Origin: Paenibacillus sp. NAIST15-1
GTDB taxonomy: Bacteria > Bacillota > Bacilli > Paenibacillales > Paenibacillaceae
DNA length: 64,000 nt
Direction: 5' to 3'
NCBI RefSeq assembly: GCF_001894745.1
Contig: NZ_BBYF01000021.1
Coordinates: forward strand, 1 to 64,000
Positions 11,405-20,651 of this stretch are shown in pieces. The notes under the pieces are model-generated. The model saw only the letters and a list, made by a program, of their open reading frames with translations. It had not been told where the DNA came from and ran no database searches. Position 1 is the stretch's first letter; each line of letters starts with the position of its first letter. A program made the position numbers and the translations under genes.

Positions 11405-12591
11405 GCGTATTTGATCACACAGTAGATAAATCTCCGTGCAGACACGGTATAAATAAACGATACTTACTTATCAGCGTTCTTTGCCTATTTTTAATACTTA
11501 CGGGCTGCTGGGACAGTAAAAATGTTCAGGATCTGAACTACGTCACGGCCTTTGGCATTGATTATGATAAAGGGAAGTATATTGTGTACACAAACTCATT
11601 GGAGTTCACGAATGTCGCTAAACAAGAAGGAACAAGATCTCCAAGTAAAACACCTACGTGGATTGGAAGAGGAGAAGGATTTACGCTCGACTCAGCCGTG
11701 AACGACATTTATGCTGCTTCCACGCTGCAAATTATTTGGGATCATACGACCGTAATTATTTTCAGTGAGCGCGCCTTACAAAAGGATGTGAATAAGATGG
11801 TTGATTCCCTTCTTCGTTTTTCAGGAATTCGATATACTGCGTGGGTGTACGGAACCAAAACCCCAATCGCTGATCTTTTCGCGGTAACGATTCCTTTTAA
11901 TTTGTCCCCCATTGCGTCTATGCTCTACTCTCCGGATGATATACTGAAACAGCAAACGAACATCCCTCCACTGCAGCTGCAGAAAATGGTCGCACAGCTG
12001 AATGAGCCGGGGAGCACCGTATTATTGCCCAGCCTTTCCTTGAACCATGAGGAATGGACGAAGGACAAAAAGATAATTAGTCAGCACGAGCTCAATGGAG
12101 TGTTCATCCTTCAAAAAGGGAAGTACAAAAGTTGGATGAAACAAGAACAAGTACTAGGCTTGCGATGGATGTCAAATCAAATCCAGAAGGTACACATAGG
12201 AGTAGGGCAATCAACTACCCCTGATGCGGTTCTTACAATTAAGAAGCCCAAATCATCAGTGAAGGTATCTCTGCAAAACGGAGTCCCTAAGTTCAACCTC
12301 GAAATCGATGTCCAAGGCTCTGTCGAAGAAATTACGGACAATGCGACCAAAGAACATATCGCCGCCGCGGCAAAGGAAAAAATAAAAAACGACATCCAAC
12401 AAACATTCCAACAGGGTTTGAACAGAAAGCTCGACATCTATTCGTTACAAAATTGTGTATATCGCAAGTACATCTCTTACTGGCAAAAAAACAATAATGG
12501 TTCCTTGCTGCAGCTTACACCCAACTCTCTTAAACAGATTGACGTCCATGTCCAGATAAAGGATTCTGGGATGAACCGTCTGAGCCGATAA
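11401..12591 (+). CDS. Spore germination lipoprotein (GerC family)
   Basis: Protein of 396 residues. A lipoprotein signal ends in LILTGC with the modified Cys at 36, followed by the typical GCWDS start of GerC. The rest matches the family layout: LNYVTAFGIDY near the N-terminus, a middle domain with FILQKGKYKSWM, and a C-terminal domain ending in an alpha-helical region with the usual Y-x-K/R-Y core. Anchored on the outer face of the spore inner membrane as the third receptor subunit. ATGA overlap with the A gene. Confidence 0.9.
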   Translation: MSVFDHTVDKSPCRHGINKRYLLISVLCLFLILTGCWDSKNVQDLNYVTAFGIDYDKGKYIVYTNSLEFTNVAKQEGTRSPSKTPTWIGRGEGFTLDSAVNDIYAASTLQIIWDHTTVIIFSERALQKDVNKMVDSLLRFSGIRYTAWVYGTKTPIADLFAVTIPFNLSPIASMLYSPDDILKQQTNIPPLQLQKMVAQLNEPGSTVLLPSLSLNHEEWTKDKKIISQHELNGVFILQKGKYKSWMKQEQVLGLRWMSNQIQKVHIGVGQSTTPDAVLTIKKPKSSVKVSLQNGVPKFNLEIDVQGSVEEITDNATKEHIAAAAKEKIKNDIQQTFQQGLNRKLDIYSLQNCVYRKYISYWQKNNNGSLLQLTPNSLKQIDVHVQIKDSGMNRLSR

Positions 12592-12595
12592 ATAA

Positions 12596-12619
12596 AGCCC
12601 TGACAATTTTGTCAGGGCT
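12596..12619. terminator. Bidirectional terminator between germination operon and GH85 gene
   Basis: A perfect 10-bp stem (AGCCCTGACA, loop ATTT, TGTCAGGGCT) lies between convergent genes. The T-rich tail is better on the minus strand (TTTATTTA). Confidence 0.7.
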
Positions 12620-12636
12620 CGCTTGTATGCTTGAAG

Positions 12637-15057
12637 CTACTGCCCCCACACCTCAAACTCATAGATGCGTGCTGCAGTATCAGATTCTTGTGTCGCCTTG
12701 GTTATGTTCAACTTCGCGTAACGAGCTGAAGTTGGTGCAATATTATGTGTCGTCTTGCCAGCACTATTGCCGCTTACTGTCACAGCATCCACCCAATTTA
12801 CGCCATCTTCACTTAGCTGAATGTTAAAATCTCTAGTATTGAAGTTTGCTGATTCTCCGCCTTCTTGCGCATGCTTGACAATAAATTTATCTACCGTATA
12901 CATAGAGCCTAAATCGACCTGCAGCCAGTGTGGCTCAGAGCCCGTTGCACACCATTTGCTATTATTTGCTGTAGTTCCGTCAAATGCCTTGGCAGGTGTC
13001 TCACCGGGTACGAAGCGGTCTGCCGTAGCATTTTGATTAAGAGCTAAATTCATCGTGGAAGGAGCCTCCTGCCATGCAAAGCTTGCTTGAGCAGCGGAAC
13101 TTCGTACCCCATTCGTGCCTAAAGCTACCACTTCTAATGTTGTTTGCTGCTCGCCAGAGTTGCGGCTCATCGGTTGAACATAATAGGCTGTATTCGGTGT
13201 TGCACCCACGAGCTCACGCGTTCCATCCGGCTTCACTCGATATACTTCATAGGCTTGCACATTGCCGCTGGAAGATGCGTTCCAATTCAAACGGGCATCT
13301 GCTGTATTGCCTGAGAAATCGACTTCCTCAATAGCCAGGTTGGTTGCCGCTTCTGGAGCGGACATATCTCCTGTATTCCGAATGGATAATTGCCCAATAT
13401 TGATCACGTAGTTGTTAATTGCATTGCTGCTGTCGAACTTCAGTGAAATTGCATCAACAGTTCGACCTGCGAAGTTGCTAACGGATATCTCCTTGGTATT
13501 CCATACGCCCGGATCCCCATCCCCTACATCAAAGAACTCGAATTGACCCGGATTATCAGCGAACGAAACGCCAACTTTCATATGAGATGCAGTTTGTCCT
13601 GTCTTATAGGTAACGGATATTTCCGTATCACCGGACAGCGGCAGATTCGTTCGATAGAGCTTCAGATGCGTTGCGTTCTGTGAACTCAATAAGCCAGACA
13701 CCTTCAGTGAGCTTCCACCGTAATAAGCTGTACTCCAATCGAAACTCGGCTTCAACGCTGTACCGGAGCTTTCTGTAATCCAACGCCAAGTTGGCAGTAC
13801 ATCCTGTAAGCTGCGATTGTTCCATTCCTTCATACTTAAGACGGAACCATCGACTGCAAATTGATTGCCGTGCCCCGTATTAAAGGTAGTCGTGAACGGC
13901 AGATGCTGAATCGATGATTTATCTGCAAAGTAATTAGCGATCCCTTTCCAGCTCGAAGATGTTGTCGTATTGCGTGGGTCGCTGTTCGGACCTACCCAAT
14001 ATTTCATCTCCTTCGTATAGAATTCATCATTGCTCGTTGAACTGCGGTATGTCCAATCTGGCCGATAAATGCCGAGTGAGGTAGCAGGTTTCTGATTGCT
14101 TGGGAAGATTCCAGCCCAGTTGACGTTCGTGTTGTAGCCATTCGCCTCTGTATCAATGCCGGCATATAAATCATAAGGATCACGATTTAAGCTGATCGCT
14201 TTATTTTTAGAGTTCTGAAGCATAGAAGCGGACCAATTGAAGTTGAGGAACATACTGTCCGCAACCTTTTGCGCACCATTTTGCAGGAACATTTGATTTC
14301 GTGCATTTAATTCATTTTGCCAGCTGATGCTGCCGCCGTTCGTCATTGAGTCATACCACATGATGTGCATATTTGATGGCTTATGCGCTTGCAAATATTG
14401 CATAAATTGCTGCATCTTCGTGGCGTCCGCCGAATTCCCGCCAGCTGTCTCTTGATTGATGAACCAACCATCGAAGCCGAAGTAACTGGCTGCTTCAATC
14501 AGTTTGTCAGCTACTGGGAAGGATCCATCCGGTTTCTGCTGCAGCATTTGTTTCACCCATTGGTATTGGCCACCATATGCAGTTGGAGGGAAGAAGATGG
14601 TTCCGAGAATCGGAACTCCATTCTTATGTGCCGCATCAATAATATCAGCACTAGGCGGTACGATCAGGCCCTCGGAAGCTGAACCTCCCCACAGCACCAT
14701 CACATCAACATATTGCCAGTAACCGAAGGCATCGGCACGGAACTGCCCTGCACCTTGAGACGGAACACCACTCGTATTATCATTCAGCGCCGACAATGCA
14801 ACAAGCCGGGATTGGTCTTGCGCATTCGGATTTACTTTCTGTCCTGTGAACCGATCTGCAAGTGAGATCGTACCACGGTTGAACTTCGCATCCTTGTCCG
14901 TTGTTGGGCTCCACTCTAGGAGAGTAGCTGGATGCCAGTATGAAGTGCGCGGTTGCTCCGCATATGCAGTGGGAGCCATCACCGGGCCGAATGTGGAAAT
15001 AGCCAGAAGCGAGGTGATGAGTAGAAGCTTCACTTTCTTTTTCATCGTGTTGACCAC
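12637..15057 (-). CDS. Secreted endo-beta-N-acetylglucosaminidase, GH85, with F5/8-type domain
   Basis: Protein of 806 residues starting at GTG 15057, 8 nt after AGGAGG. A signal peptide covers residues 1-33 (cleavage after AYA). Residues about 38-400 are the GH85 barrel, with Y-W-H-P near the start, VLWGG, GTIFFPP and the catalytic NQE (N201, E203) in FINQET. GH85 enzymes cleave the chitobiose core of N-glycans, with the Asn orienting the substrate acetamido group and the Glu as acid/base. A beta-sandwich/fibronectin-like part follows (to about 660). The last 130 residues look like a discoidin (F5/8 type C) carbohydrate-binding module. It probably releases host or environmental N-glycans outside the cell. 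A cre-like site lies 62 nt upstream. Confidence 0.88.
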   Translation of the reverse strand: MVNTMKKKVKLLLITSLLAISTFGPVMAPTAYAEQPRTSYWHPATLLEWSPTTDKDAKFNRGTISLADRFTGQKVNPNAQDQSRLVALSALNDNTSGVPSQGAGQFRADAFGYWQYVDVMVLWGGSASEGLIVPPSADIIDAAHKNGVPILGTIFFPPTAYGGQYQWVKQMLQQKPDGSFPVADKLIEAASYFGFDGWFINQETAGGNSADATKMQQFMQYLQAHKPSNMHIMWYDSMTNGGSISWQNELNARNQMFLQNGAQKVADSMFLNFNWSASMLQNSKNKAISLNRDPYDLYAGIDTEANGYNTNVNWAGIFPSNQKPATSLGIYRPDWTYRSSTSNDEFYTKEMKYWVGPNSDPRNTTTSSSWKGIANYFADKSSIQHLPFTTTFNTGHGNQFAVDGSVLSMKEWNNRSLQDVLPTWRWITESSGTALKPSFDWSTAYYGGSSLKVSGLLSSQNATHLKLYRTNLPLSGDTEISVTYKTGQTASHMKVGVSFADNPGQFEFFDVGDGDPGVWNTKEISVSNFAGRTVDAISLKFDSSNAINNYVINIGQLSIRNTGDMSAPEAATNLAIEEVDFSGNTADARLNWNASSSGNVQAYEVYRVKPDGTRELVGATPNTAYYVQPMSRNSGEQQTTLEVVALGTNGVRSSAAQASFAWQEAPSTMNLALNQNATADRFVPGETPAKAFDGTTANNSKWCATGSEPHWLQVDLGSMYTVDKFIVKHAQEGGESANFNTRDFNIQLSEDGVNWVDAVTVSGNSAGKTTHNIAPTSARYAKLNITKATQESDTAARIYEFEVWGQ

Positions 15058-15118
15058 TGTAAGTCTCCTCCTCGCACCAAAAGGTGCTATATTCGATTAC
15101 AATTTAAATCTACTAGAA

Positions 15119-15132
15119 ATAAAGCGCTTACA
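15119..15132. promoter_or_regulatory. cre-like catabolite-control site
   Basis: On the minus strand TGTAAGCGCTTTAT matches the CcpA-binding consensus (TGWAANCGNTNWCA) at all but the last two positions. It lies in the promoter region of the GH85 gene, consistent with carbon catabolite repression of a glycosidase. Confidence 0.5.
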
Positions 15133-15557
15133 TAAGTGTAATTAACTTATATTCAATGTATAAAGTATAGTGTGTTTGAATTGTATATATGGTATTTATA
15201 TACATATAAATCATAATTTGAAGCATTCCTCTTTTCATGTGCCTGAAAAAGAAATCTCTTGCATCGAGAGGCGATCTACGAGCTGAAGGCAATTACGAAG
15301 ATATTTATATTTTAGATATTGGGGGAGTAGCCGTTTAAAGTGGTCAACTCAACTGCTTTATACTGTCTGATTTGAGTGTCTACTCTATTCGTTAATTACA
15401 TGTTCTGTATAGTGCTTCGATGATAGCTAGCGAGATCAACGAGACGAATATCCCCCTGTTCTATTGGTCTCGACCTCAGTAATACCTTCCTACAGAAATT
15501 TTCCCTGGCCTGCTCTCTGACAGTCTAGCTCTGCCGAGAAATAACTGCCATACAGAA
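15133..15557. other. 425-nt gene-less stretch
   Basis: AT-rich spacer upstream of the GH85 gene and downstream of the MFS gene. It holds the GH85 promoter region at its left end. One 34-codon frame (ATG 15237) lacks a ribosome site and resembles nothing I know. No RNA gene or clear repeat was seen. Confidence 0.4.
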
Positions 15558-16778
15558 TTAGCCTTGCGATTGTTGTGAACCGCTTGAAGCTCTGATTGCA
15601 AACAAGCCGGAAAGTGCAGCAGCTATCCCACAAGCACATAAGACCAGAAATAAATTGATCTGTGTTTGATTCATCACCAGTGCTGCTATCATTGGGCCGG
15701 CAGCCACGCCGACAAAGCGCATACTGCTGTACAAGGAACTAATCGTACCTCTATGCTTCTTCTCAATGCTTGCGGTTATAAAGGAATCGAGACAGGGCAA
15801 GGATGCTCCTATTCCGAGGAAAGCAGCGCTTAGCCAAATGAACAGGGGTACAACAGATTTCGTTGGTATGCACATGCCAAGTCCTACTGCTGTTAAGGCC
15901 AACCCGCACACAATGATCCATTTCATTGCGATTTTATTACTTCCTATGCATTTTCCAGCAATAAAAGAGGAAGTACTCAATACAGCCAACGGTATTGCAA
16001 GCAGCAAACCCTTTACAATGCCCTTATACCCATGCTTGTCTTCCAGCGATTCCGATAAATAAAATAACGAACTGAACAGCATGAACATGCCGAGTCCGCC
16101 GATAACAAATATAGCGATTAACCAACGCGAATTCTCTCGAATCAGCTTCATCACTTGTTTTAAAAAGTCGCGAACGGGTATTGGTTCGGAATCAGAATCA
16201 GATTCCTTGGGCTGCTTGACAAAAAAAAGGACGAGCAGAATCGAAATTAGACACAATACTGGAATGGCCCAAAAAGGAAGATGCCAAACGATTGCGACCA
16301 GAGCTGTTCCCAAAATAGGGCTCAATACTTTGCCGCATGTATTGGCCGTTTCGATAATGCCGAGACCACTGCTCACATCTTTTTCACTTTTGAACATATC
16401 CCCTACCAACGGCAGAACGATGGGCATTGCTCCAGCAGCTCCAATCCCCTGCAGAACCCTTCCCAATAAAATGACAGAGTAGGAATGATCAATCCAGACC
16501 GCTGCTGCACCGCACACACTACCTCCAATGCCTGTTATGATAAGGCTGGGAATAATGACTGCCTTACGGCCAATTCGATCAGATAAATAGCCGGCAATAG
16601 GAATGAGGAAAATCGCCATTACGGAATATACGGTAATGAGCAGGCTTGTTTGGAATGAGCTCACCTTCAACTGTCTCCTGATTTCAGGCAATACGGGGAT
16701 TAGCATTGAATTGCCTAACGTCATTATCAAAGGAATTGATGAAAGTGCTAATAAGTCAAAACGTTTGTCAGCTTGCAC
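15558..16778 (-). CDS. MFS transporter (DHA1-type efflux)
   Basis: Protein of 406 residues with 12 hydrophobic segments. GTG 16778 is chosen as the start: GGAGGT at 16787-16792 sits 8 nt upstream, whereas an in-frame GTG at 16805 has no such site. Family motif A between helices 2 and 3 reads GYLSDRIGRKAV, and motif C-like GIGAAGAMPIVLPL follows in helix 4. A charged loop with KQPKESDSDSEP separates the halves. These features fit the drug:H+ antiporter-1 group. The substrate is unknown. It stands alone. Confidence 0.8.
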   Translation of the reverse strand: MQADKRFDLLALSSIPLIMTLGNSMLIPVLPEIRRQLKVSSFQTSLLITVYSVMAIFLIPIAGYLSDRIGRKAVIIPSLIITGIGGSVCGAAAVWIDHSYSVILLGRVLQGIGAAGAMPIVLPLVGDMFKSEKDVSSGLGIIETANTCGKVLSPILGTALVAIVWHLPFWAIPVLCLISILLVLFFVKQPKESDSDSEPIPVRDFLKQVMKLIRENSRWLIAIFVIGGLGMFMLFSSLFYLSESLEDKHGYKGIVKGLLLAIPLAVLSTSSFIAGKCIGSNKIAMKWIIVCGLALTAVGLGMCIPTKSVVPLFIWLSAAFLGIGASLPCLDSFITASIEKKHRGTISSLYSSMRFVGVAAGPMIAALVMNQTQINLFLVLCACGIAAALSGLFAIRASSGSQQSQG

Positions 16779-16906
16779 TTGGGCACACCTCCGTGGGGTA
16801 TCCACGTCATTTTAGAATTATTGTACACTTCCTCAATCCTTTTATTCTCTAATTCCGATAAATTAAAACGGATTTAAAGCGAAGTATGGGTACATCTAAG
16901 CAACAC

Positions 16907-18043
16907 TTATGGCTTTAATACGACCTTTACGCATTCCTCCTCATGATTATTGAAAATACGGTACGCATGGCTTGCTTGATCCAACGGCATTCGATGCGTA
17001 ATGATGGCTGTCGGATCAAAACTGCCCTCCATTATTTTGTTATACAGCCACGGCATATAATGGATTACTGGTGCTTGTCCCATTTTTAGTGTAATATTCC
17101 TTGCAAAAAAAGCACCTAACGGAAACAAATTATAATTGCCTCCATATACACCTGTTATCTGGACTGTGCCGCATTTACGAACCGCTTTCGCCGATATTTG
17201 GATCGGTCCAAGCGTTCCCCCCTGCAGCTTCAGCTTCTGCTCGATATATTCAAGTGTTGATTTCTTCCCGTCCATACCAACGCAATCAATGACTACTTCG
17301 GCTCCCCCATGTGTAATTTCCTTTAAATGCTCCCCCATATCATCATGCTTCGTAAAATCAAACGTCTCGACACGATTTATTTGCTTGGCACGTTCCATTC
17401 GATAGGTAAGATGATCAACAGCTATGACGCGTTCGGCCCCTCTCATCCAAGCAAAGCGTTGGGCCATTAATCCTACTGGACCGCATCCAAGTACAATTAC
17501 GGTGTCGCCTGCTTTAACACCTGCATGTTCCACACTCCAATAGGCTGTCGGAAGCACATCAGATAGGAATAGAAGCGACTCATCTTCAAGCTCGCAGGAC
17601 GGGGGGATAACGAACGGCGTAAAATTGCCAAAAGGCACTCGAAGGTATTCCGCTTGACCGCCGGGGTAATTGCCGAACTTCTCAGAATATCCGAAATAGC
17701 CGCCCGAATCATAATGGGGATTACTATTATCGCACTGGCTCTCCAAATTGTGCGTACAGTAATGACATTGACCACAGGCTACAGTAAAGGGGATTACAAC
17801 ACGATCACCCTTCTTCACTCGAGCTACTTCCGATCCTACCTCTTCCACAATTCCCATTGGTTCGTGACCGATGATATAGCCTTTTGGCAGTGGAAAATTC
17901 CCTTGATATAAATGAAGATCTGATCCGCAAATGGATGTGCTTGTAATCCGCACGATAATATCATCTTTCTTTTCAATCTTCGCGTCATCTACGTTTTTTA
18001 CTTCGATTGAATTTGCTCCCTGATATGTTACGGCTTTCATCAT
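16907..18043 (-). CDS. Zinc-dependent alcohol dehydrogenase (formaldehyde dehydrogenase-like)
   Basis: Medium-chain dehydrogenase of 378 residues. Catalytic zinc ligands are in SICGSDLH (Cys39) and GHEPMG (His near 60). The structural zinc site is C-x2-C-x2-C with a later Cys (ACGQCHYCTHNLESQC). The Rossmann segment reads VLGCGPVGLMAQ. Length and the inserted C-terminal region fit the glutathione-independent formaldehyde dehydrogenase-like subgroup common in Bacilli. Cytoplasmic; the substrate is not determined. GAGGTGCATC precedes the first of two ATG codons. Confidence 0.85.
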   Translation of the reverse strand: MMKAVTYQGANSIEVKNVDDAKIEKKDDIIVRITSTSICGSDLHLYQGNFPLPKGYIIGHEPMGIVEEVGSEVARVKKGDRVVIPFTVACGQCHYCTHNLESQCDNSNPHYDSGGYFGYSEKFGNYPGGQAEYLRVPFGNFTPFVIPPSCELEDESLLFLSDVLPTAYWSVEHAGVKAGDTVIVLGCGPVGLMAQRFAWMRGAERVIAVDHLTYRMERAKQINRVETFDFTKHDDMGEHLKEITHGGAEVVIDCVGMDGKKSTLEYIEQKLKLQGGTLGPIQISAKAVRKCGTVQITGVYGGNYNLFPLGAFFARNITLKMGQAPVIHYMPWLYNKIMEGSFDPTAIITHRMPLDQASHAYRIFNNHEEECVKVVLKP

Positions 18044-18157
18044 GATGCACCTCGCTATGGTTGTATGTTATTCCGTTATTGAGACAATATAATCATCGAT
18101 ATTATGTATCAGGGTTAGTAAGTTATTCAAAATAACACGGACTTCTATATTGGCATG

Positions 18158-18179
18158 AAAAAAGCCGCGCTGAGGCGGC
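18158..18179 (-). terminator. Terminator (minus strand) after the EEP remnant
   Basis: GCCGC-loop-GCGGC stem followed on the minus strand by TTTTTT. It lies just downstream of the nuclease remnant and was probably its terminator. Confidence 0.7.
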
Positions 18180-18207
18180 CTGTATTCTATCGTATGAATA
18201 TGAAAAA

Positions 18208-18303
18208 TTAGCGCCATGTTAGGTCTACAACTACAGGCAAATGGTCGGATGGAAACTGACCGTTAACCTGATCCGAAAGAATGGAGAGAACCTCGCACGG
18301 AAC
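18208..18303 (-). pseudogene. C-terminal remnant of an endonuclease/exonuclease/phosphatase family gene
   Basis: On the minus strand, 31 codons after an in-frame TAG (18306) end in PSDHLPVVVDLTWR and a stop. The SDH-x-P-V signature is the C-terminal active-site motif of the EEP (DNase I-like) fold, where Asp and His are catalytic. Everything upstream of about residue 30 from the end is gone and replaced by the FecCD genes. No start codon or ribosome site supports expression. Confidence 0.7.
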
Positions 18304-18333
18304 CTAATTTGTCATGATCTCGGCTGGTGAACC

Positions 18334-19368
18334 TTATGCTTTCGAGCGAGTTAGTAAATACAGAAAGTAAGGGGCGCCAATTACAGCGACGACAATTCCC
18401 GTGGGCACCTCTGATGGCTGTAATATCCATCGTCCAATTGTATCTGCTGTAATCACAAGCAAGGAACCGGCTAAAGCCGAGGTCGGCAGAAGGAGTTGGT
18501 GTTTGGGACCCACAAGTCGTCTAGCTAAATGCGGTCCAATGAGCCCCACAAAGCCGATGCCACCGCTTACCGCCACACATGAGCCTGCCAATCCTACTGC
18601 TGCTGCCAACAGCAAAATTTGTTCTCTCGATACATATGCCCCCAGCCCAGTTGCCGTCTGTTCACCCAAGTTCAGAACATTCATGATTCGAGCTTTGTAG
18701 AATATGTATGGTAATAACACGACGATGAATGGAAGCAGTGCAAGTACATACTTCCAATTCGTTCCCCAGATGCTTCCGGCAAGCCATGTCGCCATCGTTT
18801 GATATGTTTCGGGACTAAGCTTCAATGTCAGTACGATCATAGCTGCACTGATGCCGGCAGCTACCGCTATACCAGTTAACAGTAATCGCGTAGGCGATAT
18901 ATTCTCATGCCGTTTGAAGGATAACAAGCAGATGAGCGCTGATGTAAGTCCAGCCCCAAGCCACGCGAACACTGGCAATAAATAGATCGGAGCCTGTGCA
19001 GTTGATGGGTAAAACGAGATGAACAACATTACGGCGAGACCAGCGCCCGCATTAATGCCTAAAATGCCCGGATCAGCCAATGCATTACGCGATATGGCCT
19101 GCATGACACAGCCGGATACCGCCAGACCTGCACCGATTAGCAAAGAAATAACAATGCGCGGTAATCGGAAGTCAAATAGGATTAGCTCTTCTTTTTTTGT
19201 TCCTGAACCGAACAATGTACGCAGCAAATCCATGGGGGATAAGCGAATAAATCCTGTATTCATGCTAATGATAACCATAATGACAATCAGTACAGCTATC
19301 GTAATCATAATCGCTATGCTCCGCTGCTTCTTTCGTTTTTGAATCATCGGTAAAGATAGACTTGTCAT
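18334..19368 (-). CDS. Iron-siderophore ABC permease, FecCD family (second subunit)
   Basis: Protein of 344 residues with about nine membrane segments. Family motifs are FRLPRIVISLLIGAGLAVSG, NALADPGILGINAGA, SIWGTNWKYV and VSGGIGFVGLIGPHLAR, the last being the coupling-helix region that contacts the ATPase. It would pair with the protein encoded just upstream to form the membrane channel for ferric siderophores. AGGAGGGG precedes the ATG. It lies 3 nt after the first permease gene, and no ATPase or binding protein is nearby. Confidence 0.9.
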   Translation of the reverse strand: MTSLSLPMIQKRKKQRSIAIMITIAVLIVIMVIISMNTGFIRLSPMDLLRTLFGSGTKKEELILFDFRLPRIVISLLIGAGLAVSGCVMQAISRNALADPGILGINAGAGLAVMLFISFYPSTAQAPIYLLPVFAWLGAGLTSALICLLSFKRHENISPTRLLLTGIAVAAGISAAMIVLTLKLSPETYQTMATWLAGSIWGTNWKYVLALLPFIVVLLPYIFYKARIMNVLNLGEQTATGLGAYVSREQILLLAAAVGLAGSCVAVSGGIGFVGLIGPHLARRLVGPKHQLLLPTSALAGSLLVITADTIGRWILQPSEVPTGIVVAVIGAPYFLYLLTRSKA

Positions 19369-19371
19369 CGT

Positions 19372-20427
19372 TTACAGTCCCCTCCTTTCCTTGCGTGCCA
19401 AGAAGAGGAAGAAGGGTACACCGATTAAAGCGATTAATGCCCCAACAGGTGTTTCGTATGGCGGATTCACCATTCGAGCGGCAAGATCAGCGAAGATAAC
19501 CAGCAAGCTGCCAAGCAAGGCTGAGCATGGGATAATCCAGCGATAATCCACGCCAACTAAATAACGGGTAACATGTGGAATAATCAAGCCTACAAAGCCA
19601 ACAGCTCCAACAACAGATACGGCTGCACCAGCCAAAATAAGCACAATGACCGTGCCTGCCAATCTTACGAGGCGTGTTCTCTGACCCAGTCCCTTGGCGA
19701 TCTCCTCTCCAAGACTGAGCATTGTAATCGAACGTGATAATACAATCGCCCCTACAAGAGCAGCTGCAATCCACGGAAACATCACTTCTAGCTGCGGCCA
19801 TTTCGTGCCCGCTACTCCACCGGCGTACCAAAAAGCCAAATCCTGTCCAATTCGATAATATAATGCGATGCCTTCGCTCAGTGCGGATAAGAGAGCACTG
19901 AGCGCTGCCCCAGCCAATACCATTCGAACAGGGGTTAGTCCTCCCCTAGCTAATGAACCAATTCCATACACGAGCCCTGCGCCCAAGCCTGCGCCAAGAA
20001 AAGAATACAAAATTAAATACATGTAAGGCAGGCCTGGAAAAAATGCAAAGCATAGGGCCAGCATGAACCCTGAACCCGCATTCAGGCCAAGCAAGCCTGA
20101 ATCCGCCATCGGATTGCGAGTCATGCCTTGCATAATAGCTCCGGCCACCGCGAAGCAGGCTCCTACCAACGCCCCCCCCAATACACGCGGCAGTCTGATT
20201 TCTTGAATAATTTGATGCTGTGTTACTTCTGGATTGAAGCGAAAAATCGCCTCCCATACGGTAGACATCTGAATATCTGCCGCACCGAACGATACAGATA
20301 TAGCGATCCCTAACAGCAATGCGAAGGAACCGCCAATAAGAATAAGTGTTGCTGCCATTGGACGTGAGCGAAATTCAAATGCTTGCGATGCAGCTTCCTT
20401 AGGTAAAGACTTAGCCACTTGCCCCAT
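19372..20427 (-). CDS. Iron-siderophore ABC permease, FecCD family (first subunit)
   Basis: The ATG at 20427 gives 351 residues, the normal family length. The longer frame from 20553 would run across the Fur box and is unlikely. AAGGGTGG lies upstream. Motifs are IRLPRVLGGALVGACFAVAG, NPMADSGLLGLNAGS and VGAVGFVGLIIPHVTR. First gene of an iron-repressed permease pair. The ATPase and lipoprotein must come from elsewhere, as with FhuC/YusV-type shared ATPases in Bacillales. Confidence 0.88.
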   Translation of the reverse strand: MGQVAKSLPKEAASQAFEFRSRPMAATLILIGGSFALLLGIAISVSFGAADIQMSTVWEAIFRFNPEVTQHQIIQEIRLPRVLGGALVGACFAVAGAIMQGMTRNPMADSGLLGLNAGSGFMLALCFAFFPGLPYMYLILYSFLGAGLGAGLVYGIGSLARGGLTPVRMVLAGAALSALLSALSEGIALYYRIGQDLAFWYAGGVAGTKWPQLEVMFPWIAAALVGAIVLSRSITMLSLGEEIAKGLGQRTRLVRLAGTVIVLILAGAAVSVVGAVGFVGLIIPHVTRYLVGVDYRWIIPCSALLGSLLVIFADLAARMVNPPYETPVGALIALIGVPFFLFLARKERRGL

Positions 20428-20456
20428 ACATGCCACCCTTGCTGTTTCTAAATTAG

Positions 20457-20475
20457 AATGATATTGATTATCATT
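20457..20475. promoter_or_regulatory. Fur box
   Basis: A perfect 7-bp inverted repeat with a 5-nt spacer, AATGATA-TTGAT-TATCATT, containing a TGATATT-G-ATTATCA core one mismatch from the 7-1-7 Fur consensus. It is centred about 39 nt upstream of the first permease start. Confidence 0.85.
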
Positions 20476-20555
20476 TGCATCAAGATATATTTTAGGACAT
20501 TTTTCCTCTTGTGGCAATGGAGAAAATAAATTGATTTTTTGTACAATTGTCACTA

Positions 20556-20651
20556 CTAATTCAGTTCATATCCGTCTTTTTTCAAATAGATGCGGACTAA
20601 ATTTCTCATTTTCCAATCGTCGTCCACGACCAAAATTTTGCCGCTGTGCAT
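20556..20651 (-). pseudogene. N-terminal remnant of an OmpR-family response regulator
   Basis: ATG 20651 with GAGGAGGAG upstream opens 31 codons beginning with ILVVDDDWKMRNLVRIYL and ending KDGYE-L-N before TAG. This is the first beta-strand, acidic pocket and helix 1 of a receiver domain. The phospho-acceptor Asp, output domain and everything downstream are absent. It still has a translation start, so a short peptide might be made. It sits between the Fur-boxed permease genes and the multicopper oxidase. Confidence 0.75.

Noticed and set aside
15237-15341. 34-codon frame after the GH85 promoter region
   Set aside because: It has no ribosome site and no recognisable similarity.
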